A stretch of 64,000 nt of DNA from Opitutia bacterium (GCA_016190985.1 JACPPI010000001.1:124001-188000); one strand, 5' to 3'; shown: positions 27,985 through 37,525, counted from the stretch's first letter. The notes: a model not told the origin generated them from the sequence alone. Program-made: numbers and translations.

Positions 27985-29652
27985 ATGCGCATCGGCCTGG
28001 CCCAGATCAACACCATCGTCGGCGACCTCGCGGGCAACTCCCGCCGCATCCTCGAAGCCTACCGCGCCCTCGTCGCGCAGGGCGCCGGGCTGGTCATCTT
28101 TCCCGAGCTGGTCGTCTGCGGCTACCCGCCCCGCGATCTGCTGTTCAAGAAGCGCTTCGTGTCCGACGTCGAGCGCGCCACCCGTGAGCTGGCCGCGCAG
28201 ATCGGCGCCGTGCCGGCGCTCATCGGCTACACCGAGGCCAACCCCACCGGCGCGGGCCGCTCCGCGTTCAACTCCGCCGCCTTCTGCCATCAGGGCGAGG
28301 TTCTCGCCACCGCCCGCAAGTGCCTCCTGCCGACCTACGACGTGTTCGACGAGGACCGCTACTTCGAGCCGGCTGCCGCGCCCACCGTCGTGGAGTTCGG
28401 CGGCCGCCGCATCGGCATCACCATCTGCGAGGACATCTGGACCCACGCCATGATCTCGACCCGCCGCCTCTACGACGGCGGCGAGCCGGTCCGCCAGCTC
28501 GCCGGCCAGCGCTGCGACATGATGGTCAATATCTCCGCCAGCCCGTGGAACTACGGCAAGGGCGGCGTCCGCCACAAGCTCGTGGCCGACACCGCCCGCC
28601 AGCTCGGCTGCCCGGTCGCCTACGTCAACGCCATCGGCGGCAACGATGAGCTCCTCTTCGACGGCCGCAGCGTGGTCTGCGACGCTGCGGGCCAGGTCAT
28701 CGGCGGCCTCGCCGCCTTCCGCGAAGAATTGCGTGTGGTTGCGGTCGGTTCTTCCGTCCCTCAACCCTCAACCCTCAGCTCTCAGCTCATTTCCCCCACC
28801 TTCGCACAGGAGGACCTCGCCGACATCTACGACGCCCTCGTGATGGGCGTGCGCGATTACGCGCAGAAGACCGGCTTCAAGAAAGCCCTGCTCGGCCTCT
28901 CCGGCGGCATCGACTCTGCCCTCACCGCCGTCATCGCCGCCGAGGCGCTCGGCCCGAAGAACGTCATCGGCGTCAGCCTGCCGTCGGTCATCTCCAGCCA
29001 GCACTCCAAGGACGACGCCCGCATTCTCGCCGCGAACCTCGGCATCGAGTATCACACCATCTCCATCGCCGACACGGTCGGGGCCGCCGAGCAGACCCTC
29101 GCGCCGATCTTTGCCGGCCGGCCGCGCGACATCGCCGAGGAGAACATCCAGGCCCGCGCCCGCGGCCTGCTGCTCATGGCCATCTCCAACAAGTTCGGCG
29201 CGCTGCTCCTCACTACCGGCAACAAGAGCGAACTGGCCGTCGGCTATTGCACGCTCTACGGCGACATGTGCGGCGGCCTTGCGGTCATCAGTGATGTCTT
29301 CAAGATGCAGGTCTACGCCCTCTCCCGCTGGATCAACCGGCACAAGGAAATCATCCCGGTCTCCAGCATCGACAAGGCCCCGAGCGCCGAGCTGCGGCCC
29401 GACCAGACCGACCAGGACAGCCTGCCGCCCTACGAGATGCTCGACGCCATTCTCAAGGGCTACGTCGAGGAAGGCCTGTCGCGCGCCGACCTCGTCGCGC
29501 AGGGCTTCACCGAAGCCGTCGTCAACGACATCGTCCGCAAGGTCGACCTCAACGAATACAAGCGCAAGCAGGCCGCCCCCGGCCTGAAGATCACCCCCCT
29601 CGCCTTCGGCGTCGGCCGCCGGATCCCCATTGTCCAGAAATACGTCAGCTGA
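27985..29652 (+). CDS. nadE: Glutamine-dependent NAD+ synthetase
   Basis: 555 residues. The N-terminal nitrilase-type glutaminase domain (Glu in FPELVV, Lys in [14 protein letters not shown], Cys in ITICEDIW) feeds ammonia to the C-terminal synthetase with the ATP loop GLSGGIDSA. The linker between domains holds an extra segment, [10 protein letters not shown], encoded by a heptamer array at about 28757-28792. The enzyme is otherwise intact. Confidence 0.95.
   Translation: MRIGLAQINTIVGDLAGNSRRILEAYRALVAQGAGLVIFPELVVCGYPPRDLLFKKRFVSDVERATRELAAQIGAVPALIGYTEANPTGAGRSAFNSAAFCHQGEVLATARKCLLPTYDVFDEDRYFEPAAAPTVVEFGGRRIGITICEDIWTHAMISTRRLYDGGEPVRQLAGQRCDMMVNISASPWNYGKGGVRHKLVADTARQLGCPVAYVNAIGGNDELLFDGRSVVCDAAGQVIGGLAAFREELRVVAVGSSVPQPSTLSSQLISPTFAQEDLADIYDALVMGVRDYAQKTGFKKALLGLSGGIDSALTAVIAAEALGPKNVIGVSLPSVISSQHSKDDARILAANLGIEYHTISIADTVGAAEQTLAPIFAGRPRDIAEENIQARARGLLLMAISNKFGALLLTTGNKSELAVGYCTLYGDMCGGLAVISDVFKMQVYALSRWINRHKEIIPVSSIDKAPSAELRPDQTDQDSLPPYEMLDAILKGYVEEGLSRADLVAQGFTEAVVNDIVRKVDLNEYKRKQAAPGLKITPLAFGVGRRIPIVQKYVS
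28757..28792 (+). repeat. CTCARCY heptamer array inside nadE
   Basis: About five consecutive 7-bp units (CTCAACC, CTCAACC, CTCAGCT, CTCAGCT and part of another) translated in frame within the interdomain linker. The same unit is found inside icd (48249-48282) and in the gap at 45225-45310. Confidence 0.8.
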
Positions 29653-29654
29653 GT

Positions 29655-29882
29655 ATGAGCAGGGGCTACGAGCATCCTCTCCCGGAAATTGTCACCGTGT
29701 TGGCTCTGTTCGCGTGGTATTATTTAATCAAAGGATTGGTTACTGGGGTGGCGGAAATGCGGGTAGCGACGAAGAGACGGCACGACGCGCCGGTGGCATA
29801 TGGCGCGATCATATTCGGCCAAATAGTCGTCGCGGTAGCTGCTTCAGCCTACGCAATTCACTACTATTGGAGTGCTCCATGA
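29655..29882 (+). CDS. Small two-helix membrane protein
   Basis: 75 residues with two predicted membrane helices ([18 protein letters not shown] and [17 protein letters not shown]). It starts 2 bp after nadE and its stop overlaps the next ATG. I do not recognise a family. Base composition is lower in GC than nadE, suggesting separate origin. Confidence 0.6.
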   Translation: MSRGYEHPLPEIVTVLALFAWYYLIKGLVTGVAEMRVATKRRHDAPVAYGAIIFGQIVVAVAASAYAIHYYWSAP

Positions 29883-30031
29883 GAATTATTTCGGCAAATC
29901 TCTTCGCCCGCGCCCAGCAGCTCATCCCCGGTGGCGTGAACTCGACCGTCCGGGCCTTCCGCTCGGTCGGCGGCGCGCCGTCTTTCACCTTGCGCCATTC
30001 TCCCACCCGAATAATCGTTCCGCCATGGTAA
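29879..30031 (+). pseudogene. Duplicated 5' fragment of hemL
   Basis: The 50 codons include [20 protein letters not shown] and RSVGGAPSF, almost identical to residues 7-34 of the intact hemL at 30506, then diverge and stop. The DNA match spans roughly 95 bp with scattered third-position changes. The stop overlaps the RelB-like start (ATGGTAA). It is probably the residue of a duplication connected with arrival of the TA module. Confidence 0.85.
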
Positions 30032-30249
30032 CGCTCAGACTCAACCCGGCGATGGATCGCAAATTGGCGCGCCTCGCCAAGGCCAGCGGCACGTCCAAGA
30101 CGGCCATCGCGCGTTCCGCTTTGCTCGATCGCCTGCAGGAAGAGGACGACATCCGCATCGCTGAGGAACGGCTGAAGCGCCTCGATGCCGGCAAGTCCCG
30201 CACCTACACTCTCGAGGAAGTTGAGCGTGAGCTTGGTCTGGCGCGTTGA
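30025..30249 (+). CDS. RelB/CopG-like antitoxin
   Basis: 74-residue protein whose N-terminal [18 protein letters not shown] and following helices fit a ribbon-helix-helix DNA-binding fold. The C-terminal part ([12 protein letters not shown]) resembles toxin-wrapping tails. Its 3' end overlaps the toxin start by 23 bp. Confidence 0.8.
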   Translation: MVTLRLNPAMDRKLARLAKASGTSKTAIARSALLDRLQEEDDIRIAEERLKRLDAGKSRTYTLEEVERELGLAR

Positions 30250-30499
30250 ATTGGAGGAGGACGCCAAACGTGACCTGCATCGCCTGGGTGCGGACGCGGC
30301 TCGGAAGATTGTGAGCTATTTGCGCGCAAGACTGGCCACCGCCGAAGATCCCCGCCGCTATGGACGATCACTGCGTGGCGACCTGCACGGTCTGTGGCGC
30401 TACCGGGTGGCAGATTACCGGGTGCTCGCCAAAATTGAGAAAGAACGATTGCTGGTGCTAGTGGTGCGAGTCGGCCATCGTAAGGACGTCTATGAGTGA
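30227..30499 (+). CDS. RelE/ParE-family toxin
   Basis: 90 residues from GTG 30227. The fold motif [17 protein letters not shown] and the C-terminal GLWRYRVADYRVLAKI and VRVGHRKDVYE match RelE toxins, which cleave mRNA on the ribosome. It ends 6 bp before hemL, so hemL may be read through from the TA promoter. Confidence 0.85.
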   Translation: MSLVWRVELEEDAKRDLHRLGADAARKIVSYLRARLATAEDPRRYGRSLRGDLHGLWRYRVADYRVLAKIEKERLLVLVVRVGHRKDVYE

Positions 30500-30505
30500 C
30501 CAACC

Positions 30506-31783
30506 ATGAATCAGTCTGAATCCCTCTTCGCCCGCGCCCAGCAGCTCATTCCCGGCGGCGTCAACTCCCCGGTCCGGGCCTTCCGCTCCGTCGGCGGTGC
30601 GCCGTTCTTCACCAAATCGGCCAAGGGCGCGACGCTCACCACGGCCGATGGCAAGGAGCTGATCGACTTCGTCTGCACCTGGGGCCCGGCCATTCACGGC
30701 CACAACCACCCGCGCATCAGGGCCGCCATCGCCGCCGCGCTGGAAAACGGCACGTCTTTCGGCACGCCGAATCCCTACGAGGTGCAGATGGCCGATCTGA
30801 TCGTGCAGTTCTTCCCGTCCATCCGGAAGGTCCGCATGTGCAACAGCGGCACCGAGGCGACGATGTCGGCCATCCGCTTGGCGCGCGGCTTCACGAAGCG
30901 CGACAAGATCATCAAGTTCGCCGGCTGCTACCACGGCCACAGCGACTCGCTGCTCGTCGCCGCCGGCTCGGGCGCCCTCACCCACGGCCATCCCGACAGC
31001 GCCGGTGTGCCGGCGGCATTCGCCCGTGAGACGGTCGTTCTGCCCTACAACGATATCGCCGCACTCAACGCCGGTTTCGCCGCCAATCCGGGCCAGATCG
31101 CCTGCGTCATCCTCGAGCCCTACATCGGCAACGTCGGTTTCATCAAGCCCGACGCCGGCTACCTGCAGGCGGTCCGCCAGGCCTGCACCGCCAACGGCGC
31201 CGTGCTCATCCTCGACGAGGTCATGACCGGCTTCCGCCTCGCCCGCGGCGGTGTGCAGGAAATCGAACAAATCGTCCCCGACCTCACCTGTCTCGGCAAA
31301 ATCATCGGCGGCGGCCTGCCCGTCGGCGCCTTCGGTGGCCGCACCGACATCATGGACAAACTTGCGCCGCTCGGCCCGGTCTACCAGGCCGGCACGCTCA
31401 GCGGCAACCCGCTGGCCATGGCCGCCGGCATCGCGTCGCTCCAGATGCTCGACGAGCTGAAGCCCTACGCCAAGCTCGACGCCCTCGGCCGGCAGGTTTG
31501 CGCCGCCGCCCTCGCCGCCGCCAAGGCCAAGGGCCTGCCGTTGCAGGCCCCGCAGGCGGGGTCGATGTTCAGCCTTTTCTTCACCCCGGCGCCCGTGCGC
31601 GACATGCCGACCGCGCTCGCCTCCGATGCGAGGCTCTTCGGCAGGTTCTTCCACGCCTGCCTCGCCGACGGCGTCTACCTGCCGCCCAGCGCCTACGAGT
31701 CCTGGTTCCTGAGCACGGCCCACGAGGGCGCGGCCGTGGACCGGGCTTGCGAAGTCATCGCGAAGGCGATTAAGCAATTATAG
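30506..31783 (+). CDS. hemL: Glutamate-1-semialdehyde 2,1-aminomutase
   Basis: PLP enzyme making 5-aminolevulinate in the C5 haem pathway, 425 residues. It has the N-terminal [12 protein letters not shown], the PLP-binding DEVMTGFR and the lysine motif [17 protein letters not shown]. All are intact. The copy of its first codons at 29879 and the TA module between them are unusual. Confidence 0.95.
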   Translation: MNQSESLFARAQQLIPGGVNSPVRAFRSVGGAPFFTKSAKGATLTTADGKELIDFVCTWGPAIHGHNHPRIRAAIAAALENGTSFGTPNPYEVQMADLIVQFFPSIRKVRMCNSGTEATMSAIRLARGFTKRDKIIKFAGCYHGHSDSLLVAAGSGALTHGHPDSAGVPAAFARETVVLPYNDIAALNAGFAANPGQIACVILEPYIGNVGFIKPDAGYLQAVRQACTANGAVLILDEVMTGFRLARGGVQEIEQIVPDLTCLGKIIGGGLPVGAFGGRTDIMDKLAPLGPVYQAGTLSGNPLAMAAGIASLQMLDELKPYAKLDALGRQVCAAALAAAKAKGLPLQAPQAGSMFSLFFTPAPVRDMPTALASDARLFGRFFHACLADGVYLPPSAYESWFLSTAHEGAAVDRACEVIAKAIKQL

Positions 31784-31890
31784 TTTCACACCAAGATCGC
31801 TAAGAACGCCAAGGTAGATTCGTTTAACTCTTCATGAGACCCGCATCCCTATTCGCCTGCTTCGCGGTCTGTGCTTCCTTGGTGTTAAAT
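31784..31890. repeat. Inverted dispersed repeat reaching into the S55 peptidase signal peptide
   Basis: Arm 31784-31814 (TTTCACACCAAGATCGCTAA...) and the inverse arm at about 31857-31889 (GGTCTGTGCTTCCTTGGTG within it) match at roughly two thirds of positions. The right arm is coding and makes the hydrophobic core of the next protein's signal peptide. Confidence 0.6.
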
Positions 31891-33597
31891 GGCATCGCCC
31901 AGCCGGCGGACGCCCCGGTGCTCCCGCTCAGCGAGCTGCGGCCCGGCATGAGGGGCGAGGTCTGGACCGTCTTCAAGGGCCGCGCGCCCGAGCCGTTCGC
32001 CGTGCAGGTGGCCGGCATCATCCGGAACGCCCTCGGCCCGGGCAAAAGCATGATCCTGTGCGAACTGACCGACCCGCGCGTGCAGGGCATGGGTGCCGTG
32101 GCCGGCATGAGCGGCAGCCCGCTCTACATCGACGGCAAGGTCGCCGGCGTCCTCTCCTACCAGATCCAGCGCTTCGAGACCGTGCGCTACGCGGGCTTCA
32201 CGCCCATCAGCGACGTGCTGGAGGTCGGTGCGCTGCCCCCGGGCAAGGACAGCCTCGCGCCCATCCCGATCAAGGGCGAACGCCAGGGCGCGCACGGCGC
32301 CGGCGATTTCGCCGCGTCGTTCACGCCGATGACGCCGGCCTTCGCGCTCGGCGGCCTCGCGCCCGAGGTCGCGAGCCTGCTCGAACCGCAATTCTCCGCG
32401 CTGGGCCTCAACGTCACCGCCCTCGGCGGCAACACCGGCGCCGGCGACACCGCCCTTGCCGCGCCGGCCACGCTGCACCCGGGCGACGTCGTCGCGGTTG
32501 CGCTGGCCACCGGCGACATCAGTCTCGCCGGCACCGGCACGGTGTCGCATGTGGACGGCAACCGCGTCCTCGCTTTCGGCCACCCGATGCTGTCGCTCGG
32601 CGCCACCGAGCTGCCGATGGCGTCCGCCGAGGTCGTCACGATTCTCCCGAGCACGCTCAACTCGGTCAAAATCACCAACACCGGCGGCGTGATCGGCTCC
32701 TTCAGCCAGGACCGCCTCTCGGGCATCTACGGCGAGCTGGGCCGCAAGGCCCCGATGGTCGCCGTCGAGGTGGCCTTCCCCACCCGCAGCAACCGCAAGT
32801 CGCTCCACTTCGAGGTCGTGCGCCACGAGCAACTGCTGCCCGCCATCGCCGCCACCGGCCTCGCGCAGGCCGTGATGGGCTCAAACGAATCAGGCTTCGC
32901 CCGCGGCTTCAAGGTGACGACCACCGTGGATTTTCCCGGCACGGCGCCGATCAAGCTGAGCCAGCTTTACCCCGGGCCGCAGGGATTCCGCCAGGGCCTG
33001 ACCGAATTTGTCGGCACCCTCTCGCTCTGGCTGTTCAACCCCTACGAGCGCGTTTTCCCGGAGCACATCCGCTTCAGCGTGGAGGACACGCCCGAGACCC
33101 CCACCGGTTCGATCGAACAGATGCTGGTGTCGCGCACCGAGGCCTCGCCCGGCGAGCGGGTGGACCTCACCGTCGGCTGGCGCGGCTTCCAGCGCGACGG
33201 CGAAAGCGAGCAGGCCAGCCTCGTCATCCCGCGTGAATGGGCCGGCAAGGAGTTGGAGGTCATCCTCACCACGGGCCCCGCGCTGGATGAGCTGACCGGG
33301 CGCGCGCACAGCGTGCCGGTCGCCCAGTTGCGCAGCTTCGAGGAATATATCTCCGCCCTCCGCGGCTTCCGGGCCTCGGACGGACTCTACCTCGCGGTGA
33401 TCGAGAAGGCCCGGCTCATGACCGACCAGCGCGCCACGACCCAGGACATGCCCGGCTCGCTCGAGCGCATCGTCCGCAGCGCCGACGAGGCGCGCTTCCA
33501 GCGCCGCGACGCCTTCAACCCGCTCTGGGAGCAACGCGTGCTGCCCGGCCGCCTGTTCAGCATCCTGGTCCGCCGCCCGCTCGTCATCACGGATTAG
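31834..33597 (+). CDS. Secreted SpoIVB-type (S55) serine peptidase domain protein
   Basis: 587 residues with a signal peptide (LFACFAVCASLVLNGIA). The region around residue 85-110 (MGAVAGMSGSPLYIDGKVAG) carries the Ser of the SpoIVB S55 peptidase signature, and later GNRVLAFGHPML is another S55 hallmark. A long unassigned C-terminal half follows. SpoIVB signals in Bacillus spores; this organism's group is not known to sporulate, so the role is unknown. Confidence 0.82.
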   Translation: MRPASLFACFAVCASLVLNGIAQPADAPVLPLSELRPGMRGEVWTVFKGRAPEPFAVQVAGIIRNALGPGKSMILCELTDPRVQGMGAVAGMSGSPLYIDGKVAGVLSYQIQRFETVRYAGFTPISDVLEVGALPPGKDSLAPIPIKGERQGAHGAGDFAASFTPMTPAFALGGLAPEVASLLEPQFSALGLNVTALGGNTGAGDTALAAPATLHPGDVVAVALATGDISLAGTGTVSHVDGNRVLAFGHPMLSLGATELPMASAEVVTILPSTLNSVKITNTGGVIGSFSQDRLSGIYGELGRKAPMVAVEVAFPTRSNRKSLHFEVVRHEQLLPAIAATGLAQAVMGSNESGFARGFKVTTTVDFPGTAPIKLSQLYPGPQGFRQGLTEFVGTLSLWLFNPYERVFPEHIRFSVEDTPETPTGSIEQMLVSRTEASPGERVDLTVGWRGFQRDGESEQASLVIPREWAGKELEVILTTGPALDELTGRAHSVPVAQLRSFEEYISALRGFRASDGLYLAVIEKARLMTDQRATTQDMPGSLERIVRSADEARFQRRDAFNPLWEQRVLPGRLFSILVRRPLVITD

Positions 33598-33615
33598 TTT
33601 CACCCATCCCCTTCA

Positions 33616-33687
33616 TGTCATTCTGAGCGGAGCGAAGAATCCAGTTTTTGCACCCACGCTGGATTCTTCGCTCCGCTCAGAATGACA
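33616..33687. repeat. 28-bp perfect inverted repeat (TTCTGAGCGGAGCGAAGAAT type)
   Basis: Arms at 33616-33643 and 33660-33687 are exact reverse complements with a 16-bp spacer. They lie between the S55 peptidase and the propeller protein. A half copy with one change in the core lies near 51864. It could end transcription but is better seen as a dispersed palindrome. Confidence 0.88.
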
Positions 33688-33701
33688 AATCATTTTTCCC
33701 C

Positions 33702-35993
33702 ATGCCTTGCCGTCTCCTTCTGCGCTCTCTGGTCTTTGCGTCCTTGGTGGCCACCCTTGCCGCCGACCCGCTCACCCGACAGTTGGAAATCGACTTCGGC
33801 CGCGACGTCGCCAGCCGGAACCTCAAGGGCCTCGCCACCCGCTCCGACGGCCGCGTGCTGCCCGGTCCCGTGTTCACCGATCTCTCCGGTCCGAAGATCG
33901 GCGACATCCTCTGGACGCTGCAGCCGCGCGACGCCGAGCGGATCATGCTGAAGTCCTCCCAGGGAACCACGGACCGCATCGGCAGCTACCGCTACCTCGT
34001 CGGCACGGGGCCCGACGGCAAGGTGCAGGAAGTGACCGTCAACGCGGCCGACAGCGCCTACACCGTCCGCGAAGTCGCCGACGTGCCCGAGACGCAGGCC
34101 ATCGCCTTGCACGCGCTGCCCGACGGCGCGATCCTCGTCGGCACCTCGCCCACCGCGGCCGTCTATCTCTTCAAGGACGGCAGGAACCTCGCCCGCGTCC
34201 CGCTGCCGGCCGACTCGGTGTTTGATTTCCTGGCGCTGTCCGACGGCAGCGTGCTCGCCGCCACGGGCAATCCCGGGAAAATCTACCGCCTCGACCTGAA
34301 AAAATTCGCCGCCGCCGGCGTGATCGAGGGCAAGGCCGGCGACGACAAGCTCCTCGCCGACAAGGGCGTCATCCTGTTCGGCGAGATCCGCGACCGCAAC
34401 GTGCGCCGGCTCGCGCGCGTGGCCGACGGCCGCATCATCGCCGGCTCTTCGCCCAAGGGGAACATCTACTCGTTCACCGCCTCCGGGGGCGCGCCGCTGA
34501 TCCTGCAGGAGAACCGCGACGGCGAGGTTGTCGACCTGCTGCCGATGGAGGATGGCGGCTTCTACGCCGCTCTGGTCTTCGCCGCCGACTCCGCCAGCCG
34601 GATCAACCGGCCCATCGACCCGAAGGCCGCCGACGCCAAGGACAAGCCGCCCGCCGTGGAGGAGAAACCCGGTTTCACCGGCCGCTCGACGGTCGTGCAT
34701 TTCCCGGCCGGCGGTTTTCCGGAGCACGTCATGACGAAGCCCAACATCGCGTTCTACCGCCTGGCGCGGCATCTTGGCTGGCTGCTGCTCACCGCCGGCG
34801 AACTCGGCGACGCCTTCGGCTACGATCCCGTCGCGCGGCGCTCGCTGACCTTCGCCGGCAGCGGCTCCAGCCAGCTCAACGACCTCGCCCCGATGGGGGA
34901 CGGGCGTTTTCTGGTCCTGCGCAACAACGCCCCCGGCCTCGGGCTCATGGCGTTCGCGCCGGCCGCGGCGCGCGAGCTTGAGACCAAGCGGCTCGACCTG
35001 GGCCAGCCGGGCGAATTGGGAGCGCTGCGCTTCGCCCGGATGCACGGCATCGGCCCCGCCGGGCTCAAGCTCCAGGTCCGGACCAATTTCGGCAGCGACG
35101 AACTGGAAGGCTGGACCCCGTGGACCGACCTGAAGCTGCGCGACGGGGCCTTCGCCGCCGACGGCCTGCGCGGACGTTACCTGAAACTCCGTCTGCAAAT
35201 TCCGGCCGCCGCGGCCGATTTCCTGATCGACAAGGCGGTCGTCCACAGCCTCGCCCAGAACCGCCGGCCCGCGCTCACCGATTTCCGCATTCTGGCGCCC
35301 AACCTCGGCCTGATCCCCGCCGCCGAGCGCGCCCCCAACGCCACGATGACGCTCACCCAGGTGCTTTTCCCCAACACTCGCGACGGCAAGGATGACGGCG
35401 GCGACAAGCGCAAGGAGGCGCTGCTGAACAGCCAGGTGGTCAGCGCGCCCGGCACCCAGATCGTCTACTGGACCGTCGCCGACGCCGATGGCGACGCCCT
35501 CACCTACACCTTCAGCATCCGCCCCGAAGGCACCGAGGCCTGGACCGACCTGGCCGTCGGCACGGCCGAGAACTTTGTGCAGTTCGAGACCGGCGGCCTG
35601 GCCGAGGGGCTCTACTTCACGCGGCTCACGGTCAGCGAGCAGTCGCCGCGCCCGGCCGCGCAGCGGCTGGGCTACACTTTCGAGACCGACAGCCTGCTCG
35701 TCGACCGCACGCCACCCGCGATCACGGCCACGGCGGCGACCCGCGCCGACGGGATCCTCTCCATATCGGTCAGCGGGCGCGACGCGCTCTCGTTGCTCGA
35801 AGGCGCCGAGTTTGTGCTGAACAACGGCACGCGCCTGACCGTGGTCCATCCGGCCGACGGCATCCTCGACGGCCGCGAAGAGCGGTTCATCGCCGAGATC
35901 CCCGACGCCAGGGCCGCCGGGGCAAACTCAGTGGAGATCATCCTCTACGACCGCCCCGGCAACGCGACGTCAACCCGTCTGCCGCTAAAGTAG
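33702..35993 (+). CDS. Large secreted beta-propeller-like protein
   Basis: 763 residues with signal peptide (LLLRSLVFASLVATLAADP). Repeated blocks such as ALPDGAILVGTSPTAAVY and LSDGSVLAATGNPGKIYRL look like propeller blades in the first half. The C-terminal third (VYWTVADADGDALTYTFSIR) looks like Ig/FN3-type modules. I do not recognise a named family. ATG 33702 is chosen over an earlier codon inside the inverted repeat. The gene follows the S55 peptidase in the same direction and may be its partner. Confidence 0.75.
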   Translation: MPCRLLLRSLVFASLVATLAADPLTRQLEIDFGRDVASRNLKGLATRSDGRVLPGPVFTDLSGPKIGDILWTLQPRDAERIMLKSSQGTTDRIGSYRYLVGTGPDGKVQEVTVNAADSAYTVREVADVPETQAIALHALPDGAILVGTSPTAAVYLFKDGRNLARVPLPADSVFDFLALSDGSVLAATGNPGKIYRLDLKKFAAAGVIEGKAGDDKLLADKGVILFGEIRDRNVRRLARVADGRIIAGSSPKGNIYSFTASGGAPLILQENRDGEVVDLLPMEDGGFYAALVFAADSASRINRPIDPKAADAKDKPPAVEEKPGFTGRSTVVHFPAGGFPEHVMTKPNIAFYRLARHLGWLLLTAGELGDAFGYDPVARRSLTFAGSGSSQLNDLAPMGDGRFLVLRNNAPGLGLMAFAPAAARELETKRLDLGQPGELGALRFARMHGIGPAGLKLQVRTNFGSDELEGWTPWTDLKLRDGAFAADGLRGRYLKLRLQIPAAAADFLIDKAVVHSLAQNRRPALTDFRILAPNLGLIPAAERAPNATMTLTQVLFPNTRDGKDDGGDKRKEALLNSQVVSAPGTQIVYWTVADADGDALTYTFSIRPEGTEAWTDLAVGTAENFVQFETGGLAEGLYFTRLTVSEQSPRPAAQRLGYTFETDSLLVDRTPPAITATAATRADGILSISVSGRDALSLLEGAEFVLNNGTRLTVVHPADGILDGREERFIAEIPDARAAGANSVEIILYDRPGNATSTRLPLK

Positions 35994-36021
35994 CTTCCGG
36001 ACGGGCGATTGATGGCGGGGC

Positions 36022-36495
36022 CTAGTTGTCGTAATTCCACATGTCGTGGACCGCCTTCCATTTTCCATCGGCTTGCTTTCGCCAGACGCAGAGGAATTTC
36101 CCAGTAGCCGTGGTGGCCTTGCCATCGACGCGTTTGGTGGTTTCCAAGAATGTTCCTGCAGTGAAACCGAGTTCGCCAGCCTTGGATACACCTGCGGTCG
36201 TCGCCTTCCAGGAAAGTGAATAGTTGGGGTCGGCGATGCCCGCCCACACAGCACGGATGGCGGCGCGCCCGGTGGCGGCTTTGTCGCGCGGGGGGTAGGC
36301 CACAGCGTCGTCCGCGTAGAACGAGACAAGCAGGTCGACATCGCGCTTGCCTGCGGAAGCGGACCAAGCGTCATCCTGTTGGACGAGAACCTTGGCTTCT
36401 CCGGTGAACTCGGCCGCCTGCGCGGCCACGTGGCAAAAAAAGACTGGGCACAGTCCGAACAGCAAACCCATGACTGAGGTGATTCGTAGTTTCAT
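36022..36495 (-). CDS. Secreted DUF4440/SnoaL-like (NTF2-fold) protein
   Basis: 157 residues with a signal peptide (LLFGLCPVFFCHVAAQAAE) followed by an NTF2-like domain (DDAWSASAGKRDVDLLVSFYADDAVAYPP and AVHDMWNYDN). Such domains bind small ligands or act as isomerases. No catalytic assignment is possible. It converges with the propeller gene and stands alone. Confidence 0.8.
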   Translation of the reverse strand: MKLRITSVMGLLFGLCPVFFCHVAAQAAEFTGEAKVLVQQDDAWSASAGKRDVDLLVSFYADDAVAYPPRDKAATGRAAIRAVWAGIADPNYSLSWKATTAGVSKAGELGFTAGTFLETTKRVDGKATTATGKFLCVWRKQADGKWKAVHDMWNYDN

Positions 36496-36571
36496 GATCC
36501 CAGCTTCAAATAGGACCGAGGCTGGGCAAGGGAATTCCGATTCTACTTTCGGCCACCGCGCTGGCGAAGCG

Positions 36572-37525
36572 TCAGGCCCGGGGATGCGCCTTGGCGTGGA
36601 TTTCCTTCAGCCGGGCGACACTCGTGTGGGTGTAGACCTGGGTCGAGGTCAGGTTGGCGTGGCCCAGCAGCTCCTGCACGGCGCGCAGGTCGGCGCCGGA
36701 GTTCAGCAGGTGCGTCGCGTAGGAATGCCGCAGCTTGTGCGGCGACAGGTCCATGGGCAGGTCGGCCAGCGCGAGATACTTCTTCACCAGCAGCTGCACC
36801 GCGCGCACGGACAGGCGCTGCTGCCGCGGCGTGACCAGCACGGGATCGGCGGGCCCGGTCTTCTTGGCGAACTCGTCGCGGAACTTCCGCAACACCGCCA
36901 TGGCCGTGGCGCCGAGGGGACAGATCCGCTCCTTGCGGCCCTTGCCCAGCACGCGCGCGCTGCCGGTGTCGAAATCCACCGCGCCGTAATTCAGCGCCAC
37001 CAGCTCGCTGACGCGCAGCCCGCCGCCGTAGAGCAGCTCAAGCGCGAGCCGGTCGCGCCAGGCCTCCGGCGCGGCGAGGGTCTTGTTTCGCAGCAGCTTC
37101 AACGGCCCCTCGAGCAAGGCGGCCGTCTGGGCCTCGGTCAGGAATTTCGGCAGGCTCCGCGGCAGCTTGGGCAGCCGCACGCCGGCGAAGGGGTTGCGCT
37201 CCAGCCGCCCCCGCTGCATCCAGTAGCGGTAGAAGGCGCGGAGTCCCGAGACATGGTTGTGCAGCGTGCGCCGGTCGAAACGGCGCTGGGCCTCGATGAC
37301 GAAGTCGCGCACATCGCGCGGCGACAGCACATCGAAGCCGCCCTCGCCGCGTTGCGCGGAGCGCAGCCAGTGAAAAAAGTCCTCGAAGGCCTGGGCGTAG
37401 TTGCGGGCGGTGTAGGCCGAGTAGCGCCGCTCCTTGCGCAGATGGTCGAGGAACGGACGCAGCCATGCGCCCGTGATGTCCGCCGGCAGCGGCTCAGGCC
37501 GGGGACTGGACGCGTGCTTCGACAT
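36572..37525 (-). CDS. xerC: XerC/XerD-type tyrosine recombinase
   Basis: 317 residues with an N-terminal SAM-like core-binding domain and the full catalytic set: Arg in GGLRVSEL, Lys in LGKGRKER, His-x2-Arg in HKLRHSYATH, His in LLGHANLTST and Tyr in TQVYTHTS. Length and context (overlapping mazG, no att site nearby) favour the chromosome-dimer resolvase over a phage integrase. XerC versus XerD cannot be decided by eye. Confidence 0.9.
   Translation of the reverse strand: MSKHASSPRPEPLPADITGAWLRPFLDHLRKERRYSAYTARNYAQAFEDFFHWLRSAQRGEGGFDVLSPRDVRDFVIEAQRRFDRRTLHNHVSGLRAFYRYWMQRGRLERNPFAGVRLPKLPRSLPKFLTEAQTAALLEGPLKLLRNKTLAAPEAWRDRLALELLYGGGLRVSELVALNYGAVDFDTGSARVLGKGRKERICPLGATAMAVLRKFRDEFAKKTGPADPVLVTPRQQRLSVRAVQLLVKKYLALADLPMDLSPHKLRHSYATHLLNSGADLRAVQELLGHANLTSTQVYTHTSVARLKEIHAKAHPRA

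Noticed and set aside
33648-33702. Upstream start of the propeller gene inside the inverted repeat
   Set aside because: It would place repeat-encoded residues before the signal peptide; ATG 33702 gives a normal export signal.
36572-37525. Tyrosine recombinase as integrase of a genomic island
   Set aside because: It overlaps mazG, has XerC-like length and no tRNA or att-like repeat nearby. The PEP-CTERM segments are about 20 kb away on either side.
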